NCBI GenBank assembly: GCA_026391255.1
Contig: JAPLDU010000018.1
Coordinates: 41,830-105,829, forward strand
Direction: 5' to 3'
Length of the DNA: 64,000 nt
DNA from: Bacteroidia bacterium
GTDB lineage: Bacteria > Bacteroidota > Bacteroidia > Bacteroidales > JAPLDU01
In this document: positions 9,455 to 16,893 of the stretch, piece by piece
Layout of the letters: each line of letters opens with the position of its first letter
Position numbering within the stretch: the stretch's first letter is position 1
Position numbers and translations under genes: made by a program
Notes under the pieces: generated by a model
Told to the model about the DNA's origin: nothing
The model's database searches: none
What the model saw: only the letters and a program-made list of their open reading frames with translations

Positions 9455-9967
9455 ATGAGTACATTTTACACATATTCAACTGAAAACTTAATCTTTAAAT
9501 TATTTATCAAAAACGGAAAGATTTTTCATCTTTTTTTTATTTTACCCTACATCTTAATTTTCATAAATCGAATAATAATTGTATTTATTTTACCGCTGAC
9601 AATTATTTTTATCATTATATTTATTTTTGAATTACTACTTATAAAAAAACTTAAACCTAATGGTACTATTGAGGTTTCAATTGATAAAATAAATTGGATA
9701 TCAGAAAATATTTTCTTGCAAATTGATAAAGAGGAAATTGAGAATATCAAAATCGTAAAGAAAATATCAAAATCTTTTATTTTTTCTGTTGATTATAATA
9801 GTTATGTTTTGGTCAATATCTTTAAAAAGGATAATTCATTGAAACAATTTCTAATAAAAATATATTCAATTGATAATGAAAAATATAATATCATAAATAA
9901 TTTAAAATTGTTTTCAATTAAAAATGGAATTATATTTGATCAAAATAATATTAAATTCGTTAACTAA
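9455..9967 (+). CDS. AT-rich orphan membrane protein
   Basis: A 170-residue product not recognised as any family. Residues about 22-65 form two near-continuous hydrophobic helices rich in Ile, Leu and Phe, followed by a soluble domain (about 70-170) rich in Lys, Ile and Asn. That topology resembles small membrane proteins with a cytoplasmic PH-like domain, but this is a guess. Base composition is far more AT-rich than the neighbouring genes, suggesting recent acquisition. The stop codon lies next to an attC-like palindrome (9958-10085), so it may be a solitary gene cassette. Upstream is a tandem repeat and no clear promoter. The chance that it is a real gene is good: one long open frame with normal Lys/Ile/Asn-biased codon use. 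Confidence 0.6.
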   Translation: MSTFYTYSTENLIFKLFIKNGKIFHLFFILPYILIFINRIIIVFILPLTIIFIIIFIFELLLIKKLKPNGTIEVSIDKINWISENIFLQIDKEEIENIKIVKKISKSFIFSVDYNSYVLVNIFKKDNSLKQFLIKIYSIDNEKYNIINNLKLFSIKNGIIFDQNNIKFVN

Positions 9968-10085
9968 TAATCCATCCATAAGCAATGGCAATGGTTTCAG
10001 ACAATTCAACATTCCAGCACGCAGGAATGTCAAACAAATGTGTAAGACAAATTCTTTGCAATCCGCGACTGCTCATAACGGCGGG
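9958..10085 (+). other. attC-like imperfect palindrome after orphan gene
   Basis: About 128 bp beginning at the gene's last codons (cgttaac, 9958-9964) and ending in a complementary taacg (10076-10080). An internal pair, cataagcaatggc (9977-9989) against gcgactgctcata (10065-10077), is imperfectly complementary. Like the sites at 28700 and 29643 it carries ggtttc in the left part and gcaatcc in the right part. No integrase is present, and the resemblance is weaker than for the other sites. Confidence 0.4.
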
Positions 10086-10204
10086 TCTTTAGTACATAAC
10101 ATTATGAATTAAAATAACTGACAGCCTTACACCTTATTATACAATCAAATAAACAAATAAACAAATAAACATCAGCCTAACAGTCTACAGTCTAAAAGCC
10201 TAAT

Positions 10205-12223
10205 ATGAAAAAAATGCCGAAAAAGCCTGCTGTCCGGGTAGCAAAAGCACAAATTCCTTTAATCAAAAAGGATTCCTGGCGTTGGTTGATTTATGCAATC
10301 ATTATCGCATCGGGCTTTGCCCTTTACGGGAACACCATTTCATTCAAATATGCTTTCGACGATACCATTGTCATTACCGGCAATAAATTCGTGAAACAGG
10401 GATTTTCGGGCATTCCTGATATCATGTCCACTGATATGTTTACCGGTTATTATGGCAAGGATATGAACATGGTGGTCGGGGGCAGGTACCGTCCCCTGTC
10501 AATTGCCACTTTCGCCATTGAATACCAGCTATTTGGCGAGAATCCTTCGTTAAGTCATGTAGTCAATATTCTGTTGTATGGTTTAACCGGTTTTCTGATT
10601 TTCATCATTCTGTCTTTTTTATTGAAAAGTTCCGGCATCAAAAAGAACTGGTATCGGTCAGTGCCGCTGATTGCTGCACTTTTATTCATGTTCCATCCAT
10701 TGCATACCGAAGTAGTTGCTAATATTAAAGGCAGGGATGAGATACTTGCACTTTTGTTATCCCTGTTCACTTTGTGGATGATCCTGAAATATCTTGAAAC
10801 TCGAAGACTGTTGTATATTTTTTATGCGACTGTCAGCTTTTTTCTTGGTCTGCTTTCCAAAGAAAATACCATCACTTTCCTGGCTGTGATACCACTTACG
10901 ATTTACTTTTTTACCGGCTTTTCACTGAAGAAGAACTATTATTTCATATTTCCGTTGTTGTTCGTTACCTTATTGTTCCTGGTCATCAGGCAGAGTTGCA
11001 TTCATGTTGGCAAAACCGGACTTGAAAATGACCTGATGAATAATCCATTTGTCGAAATGAATTTTATACAGAAATATGCCACTATATTTTATACTCTCGG
11101 ACTTTACCTCAAACTCCTGTTTTTTCCGCATCCGCTCACCTATGATTATTATCCCTATCATATTCCTATTGTAAACATTACTGAACTGAAAGCGCTGATT
11201 CCCCTGGCTGCCTACGTAATTCTTATTGTACTGGCTGTAACCGGATTCAGGAAGAAAAGTGTGTTGTCGTATGGAATATTATATTACCTGGTAACGCTTT
11301 CCATCGTTTCCAACCTGCTTTTTCCCATCGGGGCCTTCATGAATGAAAGGTTTGCATATATGTCGTCCATTGGTTTTTGTCTTGTCATACCTCAATTGCT
11401 GTTAGTCGATCTGAAGAAAATCGTAAAACCGGATGTTCTGAACTTAAGCGTTGCCGGAGTATTGTTGCTTTCGTATTTTTTCTTTTTTTATATAAAAACA
11501 GTCACACGCAACCTTGACTGGGAAAACAGTTTTAAGCTCTTTACAACGGATGTTAAAGTGTCTGAAAACAGCGCCAAAGGTAACTCACTGGCAGGAGAGT
11601 ACCTGATTTATGCTGCCAAAGAAGAAAAAGATCCTGCACTGAAAGAAAAAGACCTGAAAGAAGCCATCGTCTACCTGGAGAAGGCCATTCAGATTTACCC
11701 GAAACATGTGCTCGCTCTCTTCAACCTTGCCGCTGCACACTTTCAACTCAATAAGGATTATCCGGCAATTGTCAAAGTGTACCGGAGACTGCTCGATATT
11801 AATCCTGACGGTGATATTATTTTTCAGAATCTTTTTACAGTGATGAATACCGTGACAGATGTTGATTATAAGCTAAGTGTATTTATGGACTTCTATAAAG
11901 TCAATCCCCGCCGTTTTGATCTTACTATGCAGATTGGCATGGCCCTGAACCAGAAACATGATTATTATGCTGCAATTCAGTATCTTGAAAAAGCCATCGC
12001 GATAAATGACCGTAATTATGATGCTTTTAACAACCTGGGTTATGCCTATGCCCAGCTGAATCGTCATGATATAGCCCTGGGCGCTTTTCAGAAGGCCGAG
12101 AACCTCAAACCCAACGAACCTCAGATTCTAAGAAACCTGGCCATTACCTGGCAAAACCTGGGTGATATGAAAAAATCAAACGAATATCTTGAAAAAGAGA
12201 AACAGGCAAAATCACATAATTGA
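10205..12223 (+). CDS. GT-C-like polytopic membrane protein with C-terminal TPRs
   Basis: A 672-residue protein. Residues about 25-440 hold roughly ten membrane helices. An early luminal-type loop contains YAFDDTIVITGN (acidic D-D), followed by GGRYRPLSIATFAIEYQLFG and HPLHTEVVANIKGRDEILA, motifs of the TMTC/DUF1736 group of GT-C glycosyltransferase-like proteins (O-mannosyltransferase relatives). Residues about 470-660 form tetratricopeptide repeats (YLEKAIQIYPKHVLALFNLA, then YLEKAIAINDRNYDAFNNLG). By family, it may transfer a sugar from a lipid donor to exported proteins; Bacteroidota have such O-glycosylation systems, but substrate and donor are unknown here. It stands alone, followed by dispersed repeats. 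Confidence 0.8.
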   Translation: MKKMPKKPAVRVAKAQIPLIKKDSWRWLIYAIIIASGFALYGNTISFKYAFDDTIVITGNKFVKQGFSGIPDIMSTDMFTGYYGKDMNMVVGGRYRPLSIATFAIEYQLFGENPSLSHVVNILLYGLTGFLIFIILSFLLKSSGIKKNWYRSVPLIAALLFMFHPLHTEVVANIKGRDEILALLLSLFTLWMILKYLETRRLLYIFYATVSFFLGLLSKENTITFLAVIPLTIYFFTGFSLKKNYYFIFPLLFVTLLFLVIRQSCIHVGKTGLENDLMNNPFVEMNFIQKYATIFYTLGLYLKLLFFPHPLTYDYYPYHIPIVNITELKALIPLAAYVILIVLAVTGFRKKSVLSYGILYYLVTLSIVSNLLFPIGAFMNERFAYMSSIGFCLVIPQLLLVDLKKIVKPDVLNLSVAGVLLLSYFFFFYIKTVTRNLDWENSFKLFTTDVKVSENSAKGNSLAGEYLIYAAKEEKDPALKEKDLKEAIVYLEKAIQIYPKHVLALFNLAAAHFQLNKDYPAIVKVYRRLLDINPDGDIIFQNLFTVMNTVTDVDYKLSVFMDFYKVNPRRFDLTMQIGMALNQKHDYYAAIQYLEKAIAINDRNYDAFNNLGYAYAQLNRHDIALGAFQKAENLKPNEPQILRNLAITWQNLGDMKKSNEYLEKEKQAKSHN

Positions 12224-12225
12224 GA

Positions 12226-12436
12226 TCAACCCTAACCCAGACAAGTCAGAACCAACCAAGAAATCACAAATCTCAAAATACAAATAACAAATAAATATCA
12301 ATCAACAAAATGACAAATTCAAAGTAATTTGTTTCGTATTTGAAAATTTGATATTGTTTATTATTTGTTTTTTATTATTTGTTTTTTGGAATTTTTTGCC
12401 AAAACGCATCAAGGTTTCAGAAATAAGATATTAAGG
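12226..12436 (+). repeat. Dispersed repeat A, copy 1
   Basis: An AT-rich element of about 200 bp starting directly after the stop at 12223. Landmarks: agaaccaaccaagaaatcac near the left end, a middle of acaaataacaaataaa words answered by tttgttttttattatttg words, and ttgccaaaacgcatcaag near the right end. The two halves are imperfectly complementary, so RNA would form one long hairpin. Further copies lie at 15882 and 54484. Confidence 0.85.
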
Positions 12437-12504
12437 GTAGATATTAATTATTCTGTTAGTAGCAGTGATTTTAATTATCCTTTAATTTTAATCACTATTG
12501 TCTG

Positions 12505-12757
12505 GAGAAAACATTTATAAGCATCTTAAATCCATCGGCTGTATTAGTTTCCCAAAGATTTCGCCCTTACAGGGCTTATTTTTGTCAGAAATATTTTTCT
12601 ACAAAGATTTCACCCCTGACGGGGTTTATCTGACACATCAAAACTTTAATCCCGTAGGGATGGAATCTCTGTAGCAAGAAATAAATTGTGGCATGTAAGT
12701 CACGTAGTGACGACATAAAAATATAACCGGACAATAGTGAATAATAATATTAAACTA
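12505..12757 (+). repeat. Dispersed multi-hairpin repeat B, copy 1
   Basis: About 250 bp carrying four mini-palindromes with 5-bp arms and 3-4 nt loops: gccct-TAC-agggc (12563-12575), acccc-TGAC-ggggt (12612-12625), atccc-GTA-gggat (12649-12661) and gtcac-GTA-gtgac (12699-12711). A second copy (57774-58018) preserves all four. It fills the spacer upstream of bcp together with repeat A. Confidence 0.9.
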
Positions 12758-12792
12758 TGCAAAACCTGAAAGAGAAATTTAGGAAATTCCAG

Positions 12793-12800
12793 TACATTTG
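12793..12800 (+). promoter_or_regulatory. Possible -7 box (TACATTTG) for bcp-recA
   Basis: The octamer matches the Bacteroidota -7 consensus TAnnTTTG and lies 24 bp before the bcp ATG. No good -33 TTTG was seen at the usual distance, so this is tentative. Confidence 0.4.
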
Positions 12801-12824
12801 CGAATCGACCATAAATTAAATATT

Positions 12825-13304
12825 ATGACGCAACTTGCTGAAAAACAAAAAGCTCCGGCAATTGAGACAAAAGATCAGTTTGGCGGGGATTTTTCGCTGG
12901 AAAAATTGAAGGGTAAGAAAGTGATTTTATATTTCTACCCTAAAGATGATACGCCCGGCTGTACGGCAGAAGCCTGCAGTCTGCGCGATAATTATGAACC
13001 TCTTAAAAAGCTGGGATTTGAAGTGGTGGGCATCAGCCCCGACAGCGACAAGTCGCATAAGAAGTTTATGGAAAAGTACCATCTTCCTTTCATTTTACTT
13101 CCCGATACTGACAAAAAAATCGTAAAAGATTATGGCGTATGGGGCGAAAAAAAATTGTACGGAAAAGCATATGAAGGCGTGCTTCGTACGACTTTTGTCA
13201 TTGATGAAAAGGGTCATATAGAGAAGATCATTGATAAAGTGAGGACCGGCGATCATGCAGCCCAGATCATGGAAGAACTGAATTTGAAGATGTCTAATAA
13301 TTAA
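12825..13304 (+). CDS. bcp: Thioredoxin-dependent thiol peroxidase (Bcp/PrxQ)
   Basis: A 159-residue peroxiredoxin of the Bcp/PrxQ class that reduces H2O2 and organic peroxides using thioredoxin, in the cytoplasm. The peroxidatic Cys is residue 46 and the resolving Cys residue 51 within [15 protein letters not shown], the atypical two-Cys arrangement. [11 protein letters not shown] and the C-terminal [14 protein letters not shown] are typical. The ATG at 12825 gives the normal N-terminus; the in-frame TTG at 12798 coincides with a promoter-like box and is rejected. Only 11 bp separate it from recA, so the two are probably co-transcribed, a link between oxidative-stress defence and repair. Confidence 0.95.
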   Translation: MTQLAEKQKAPAIETKDQFGGDFSLEKLKGKKVILYFYPKDDTPGCTAEACSLRDNYEPLKKLGFEVVGISPDSDKSHKKFMEKYHLPFILLPDTDKKIVKDYGVWGEKKLYGKAYEGVLRTTFVIDEKGHIEKIIDKVRTGDHAAQIMEELNLKMSNN

Positions 13305-13315
13305 ATTATAAAATC

Positions 13316-14335
13316 ATGGCAAAAGAAGAAAAAGACCAAAACCAGGAAAAGAAAAAGGTACTGCAACTTGCCCTCGATAAAATCGAGAAAAACTACGGCA
13401 AAGGTACCATTATGCGTATGGGCGACAAAGCTGTGGAAAACATTCCAACCATTTCGTCAGGATCGATAGGGCTTGATATTGCAATGGGAGTTGGCGGATA
13501 TCCTCGCGGCAGGGTGGTTGAAATATTCGGCCCTGAATCGTCTGGTAAAACAACCCTTGCTATTCATGCCATTGCTGAAGCCCAGAAAGCGGGCGGAATT
13601 GCAGCATTCATTGATGCAGAGCATGCCTTCGACCGTTTTTATGCCGAAGCTCTGGGTGTCGACATTGAAAACCTGTTGATATCACAACCCGATAATGGTG
13701 AGCAGGCGCTCGAAATAGCCGACCAGCTTATCCGTTCAGGAGCTATTGATATCATTGTGATTGATTCAGTGGCAGCACTAACTCCGAAAGCTGAAATAGA
13801 AGGCGAAATGGGTGATTCGAAAATGGGACTGCAGGCCAGGCTGATGTCACAGGCTCTCAGAAAACTGACAGCCACTATTAACAAGACAGGTACCTGTTGC
13901 ATGTTTATTAATCAACTGAGGGACAAGATTGGAGTGATGTTCGGCAACCCTGAAACTACAACCGGCGGGAATGCCCTTAAATTTTACGCTAGTATGCGCC
14001 TCGATATCCGCAAGATAAGCCAGATTAAAGAAGGTGAAGATGCCACAGGAAACAGAACACGGGTAAAAATAGTAAAAAATAAAGTAGCTCCTCCGTTTAA
14101 AAAAGCAGAATTTGATATCGTTTTTGGTGAAGGTATCTCTAAAATTGGCGAGATCATCGATCTTGGCGTCGATCTCAATATCATAAAGAAAAGCGGATCA
14201 TGGTTCAGTTACGGTGAAACCAAGTTGGGACAAGGCCGCGATGCTGTAAAATTATTGCTGCTTGATAATCCTGAACTGACGGCAGAACTTGAATTGAAAG
14301 TGAGGGATGGCCTGATTAAATCTGAGAAAAAATAA
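13316..14335 (+). CDS. recA: Recombinase RecA
   Basis: A 339-residue RecA, the ATP-dependent strand-exchange protein that also activates SOS-type proteolysis. Walker A GPESSGKT is at residues 72-79, Walker B around [17 protein letters not shown], the L2-loop/glutamine region [20 protein letters not shown] is intact, and the C-terminus ends in Lys/Glu-rich residues. Length is slightly short of E. coli RecA (353) owing to a shorter acidic tail. It follows bcp by 11 bp and is followed by a ~440-bp repeat element. No LexA-type operator could be recognised upstream. Confidence 0.98.
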   Translation: MAKEEKDQNQEKKKVLQLALDKIEKNYGKGTIMRMGDKAVENIPTISSGSIGLDIAMGVGGYPRGRVVEIFGPESSGKTTLAIHAIAEAQKAGGIAAFIDAEHAFDRFYAEALGVDIENLLISQPDNGEQALEIADQLIRSGAIDIIVIDSVAALTPKAEIEGEMGDSKMGLQARLMSQALRKLTATINKTGTCCMFINQLRDKIGVMFGNPETTTGGNALKFYASMRLDIRKISQIKEGEDATGNRTRVKIVKNKVAPPFKKAEFDIVFGEGISKIGEIIDLGVDLNIIKKSGSWFSYGETKLGQGRDAVKLLLLDNPELTAELELKVRDGLIKSEKK

Positions 14336-14396
14336 TTAATTTAATAATCAGGCAAAGTCTTATTACAGAATCTTATCAATTCAGGCAACCTGACTA

Positions 14397-14834
14397 TTAA
14401 AAAATTATTTTGAATTTTAAACTATTTCTATTATGTTGTTCATATTCAACTTCTTTTGCTTGCCCAAAAGAAGCAAAAGGGCACCACGAACGAGAATACA
14501 ACATGCACTTTCGCACAGGCCAGCGCTATCGGGTCAGTGCATATTGTATTCCGCACCGTTCGTGGACAGCCAACGCACATGGCTTTTATGGTCAAATTTA
14601 TGTAAAAAATTATGTGAAAACAAACCTTTTTTCATTCATATTGCTGAAATTAATGGGTGCGAAGCATAAAACATAAAATTCCTTATCAACGAATTGCTGT
14701 TCGAGTGAAGTCGAGGAACGAGACGGAACGAGTTCAATTCGTTAAGTCTTTTTTGCATACTTTTTGTGACGACAAAAAGTATGAAGAAAAAAATACAAAA
14801 AATCATATGGCAAAAATTCAAAACAGTTTCTAAA
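14397..14834. repeat. MITE-like repeat element C, copy 1
   Basis: A non-coding element of about 438 bp. Its right end (14811-14834) reads caaaaattcaaaacag then tttctaa, and the left end (14397-14418, ttaaaaaattattttg...) is a diverged inverse of it. Inside are a strong hairpin (arms 14484-14508 and 14537-14565, starting ccacgaacg and ending cgttcgtgg), a shorter cttcttttg/caaaagaag hairpin near 14450-14475, and aacgaattg...caattcgtt words. The right half (from about 14566) recurs at 22989-23280. Short open frames through it are artefacts. It occupies the whole recA-TPR spacer. Confidence 0.8.
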
Positions 14835-14838
14835 TCAA

Positions 14839-15855
14839 ATGATAAAATATATTTTTATAATTTGTATCCCGGTGATGGTTGCGGGACTTTTTTCCTGCAA
14901 CCATTCTGCTGAAAAAAAAGCCCCCGTAAAGGATAGCCTGACCATTGAAAAGCTGACAGCGCAAATCAGAACCAATCCCAAAAATGCTGAGCTTTTCTTT
15001 CAGAGAAGTAAACTTTACCATTCCAAAAAGCAGATAACAGATGCTGTGAATGATGCCGAGATCGCCGTAAAGCTTGATTCACTGAAACCTGATTACTATC
15101 TTGCTATATCTGATTATTATCTGGAACAGGGAAAATCAGGCAGTTCAAAATCCTCTCTTGAAAAATGTATCCGCCTTATCCCGGGAACTATTGCAGCTTA
15201 TGTAAAACTGGCCGATATTTATTTTTATGTAAAGGATTATCAGAAATCAATGGATTATCTTCTTAAAGCCCAGCAGATCAATAAAGCAAATCCGGAGGTT
15301 TATTTTACAAAAGCCCTTATATATAAGGAAATGGGCGATACGGCCAGGGCAATTGATAATTTGAGAACCAGCATCGAAAATAAATCGGATTATTATGATG
15401 CTTATATAGAACTTGGACATCTCTGCCTGCTTAAAAATGACAGTCTGGCCGTTGCTTACCTTGAAAATGCCATTAATATTTTATCCGGAAGCACAGAAGC
15501 ACGGTATTATATTGGCCTTTATTACCAGCAGAATGGCAAGTATGATAAAGCATTTTCTTACTTTAACACAATTATTACAACAGTTGACAAAACATATCCA
15601 TATGCCTATTATAATCTTGGTTATATCAGCATGGAAGTACGACATGATTACAATGCTGCCATTGATTATTTCACCAGAGCCATTGAAAATAAAACCAATT
15701 ACTATCAGGCGGTCTATAACCGCGGCCTGGCCTATGAAATGCTGAAAGATTATGACCAGGCTGCCATTAATTATAAGCAGGCACTTAATTTATTACCAAA
15801 TTACAACCTGGCTGTTGCCGGCCTTAACCGGCTTGACAAAAAGAGAAAACAGTGA
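14839..15855 (+). CDS. TPR-repeat lipoprotein
   Basis: A 338-residue product. It starts with a lipoprotein signal: MIKYIFIICIPVMVAGLFSC, with the lipobox Cys at residue 20. About eight tetratricopeptide repeats follow from residue 40 to the end (examples: LFFQRSKLYHSKKQITDAVN, AYVKLADIYFYVKDYQKSMD, AVYNRGLAYEMLKDYDQAAI). It should sit in the outer or inner membrane facing the periplasm and act as a protein-binding scaffold; the partner is unknown. The ATG follows within a few bases of the end of repeat element C, so that element supplies its 5' leader. Followed by dispersed repeat A. Confidence 0.85.
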   Translation: MIKYIFIICIPVMVAGLFSCNHSAEKKAPVKDSLTIEKLTAQIRTNPKNAELFFQRSKLYHSKKQITDAVNDAEIAVKLDSLKPDYYLAISDYYLEQGKSGSSKSSLEKCIRLIPGTIAAYVKLADIYFYVKDYQKSMDYLLKAQQINKANPEVYFTKALIYKEMGDTARAIDNLRTSIENKSDYYDAYIELGHLCLLKNDSLAVAYLENAINILSGSTEARYYIGLYYQQNGKYDKAFSYFNTIITTVDKTYPYAYYNLGYISMEVRHDYNAAIDYFTRAIENKTNYYQAVYNRGLAYEMLKDYDQAAINYKQALNLLPNYNLAVAGLNRLDKKRKQ

Positions 15856-15881
15856 TTATATGGATTTACAAATTGTGCCAT

Positions 15882-16093
15882 AAGCCTAACCTGACCGAGC
15901 CAGAACCAAACAAGAAATCACAAATTTCAAAATACAAATTACAAATAAATTCGAATCAATAAAATGACAAATTCAAAACCGGTGTATGCATTTCGTACTT
16001 GAAATTTTGATATTGTTAATTATTTGTTTTTTGTGATTTGTTTTTTGGAATTTATTGCCAAAACACATCAAGATTTACGACATAAGGCATTAA
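15882..16093 (+). repeat. Dispersed repeat A, copy 2
   Basis: Second copy of the AT-rich hairpin element, starting 27 bp after the TPR lipoprotein stop. The left end reads cagaaccaaacaagaaatca and the right end caaaacacatcaagattt. The middle differs from copy 1 by several substitutions and small indels. Confidence 0.85.
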
Positions 16094-16129
16094 GTACCAC
16101 ATGAATTTCAAAAAGAATTGCCTGATATA

Positions 16130-16777
16130 ATGATCAGAATAGAAAAGATTACCAAGTCCTATGGAAACCTGAATGTACTGAAAGGTATTGACCTTGAGAT
16201 CAGGAAAGGTGAAATTGTGGCAATTGTCGGGGCCAGCGGAGCAGGAAAAACCACCCTGCTCCAAATTATCGGTACACTTAACAGACCTGATACAGGAAAG
16301 ATATACTTCAACCAGGTGGATGTTAATTTGTTAAAGGAAAAACAGTTATCGAAATTCCGCAACCGGAATATTGGTTTTGTCTTCCAGTTTCACCAGCTAT
16401 TGCCTGAATTTACCGTGCTGGAGAATATTTGCATCCCGGCTTATATTGCAGGAAGTAGGAAGGGTGAAACAATAAAGCGAGCGGAAGATATTTGCCGTTT
16501 TCTTGGTATGGAAGAGAGAATTAATCATAAACCCAATGAATTATCCGGTGGCGAACAGCAAAGGACAGCTGTAGCAAGGGCTTTGATCAATAACCCCGAT
16601 ATAGTCCTTGCCGATGAACCTTCAGGTAACCTCGATTCAAAAAACAAAAAGGAATTGCACGAACTCTTTTTCAGCTTGCGGGATAATTTTAACCAGACAT
16701 TTGTGATCGTTACCCACGACCATGAATTGGCGGGAATGTCAGACCGCATTGTTACAATTAAAGACGGTAGAATTTGA
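16130..16777 (+). CDS. lolD: ABC transporter ATP-binding protein, LolD-type
   Basis: A 215-residue ATPase. Walker [10 protein letters not shown] (about residue 38), Q-loop [21 protein letters not shown] signature LSGGEQQR, Walker [14 protein letters not shown], and H-loop VIVTHD are all present. [18 protein letters not shown] Q-loops and the SGNLDS sequence are characteristic of the LolD/MacB group, which releases lipoproteins from the inner membrane or powers MacB-like export. No permease gene adjoins it, so the partner must be encoded elsewhere. The ATG at 16130 is preferred over the in-frame TTG at 16118. The leader lies within or just after repeat A copy 2. Confidence 0.88.
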   Translation: MIRIEKITKSYGNLNVLKGIDLEIRKGEIVAIVGASGAGKTTLLQIIGTLNRPDTGKIYFNQVDVNLLKEKQLSKFRNRNIGFVFQFHQLLPEFTVLENICIPAYIAGSRKGETIKRAEDICRFLGMEERINHKPNELSGGEQQRTAVARALINNPDIVLADEPSGNLDSKNKKELHELFFSLRDNFNQTFVIVTHDHELAGMSDRIVTIKDGRI

Positions 16778-16850
16778 GAATTTGAGAATTTGAAAATGTT
16801 AATCAATCATCTGATATTAATAATTAAAGCCTGATACCTGATACCAATAA

Positions 16851-16890
16851 AACTCATAACTCATAACTCATAACTCATAACTCATAACTC
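16851..16890. repeat. 7-bp tandem repeat (AACTCAT) abutting start codon
   Basis: Nearly six exact copies of aactcat end 3 bp before the ATG at 16894. The presumed ribosome-binding region of the S9 peptidase gene is therefore made of this repeat. Confidence 0.93.
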
Positions 16891-16893
16891 AGT

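Noticed and set aside
14410..14676. Overlapping forward open frames in the recA-TPR spacer
   Set aside because: They lie wholly inside non-coding repeat element C, whose relatives elsewhere do not keep these frames.
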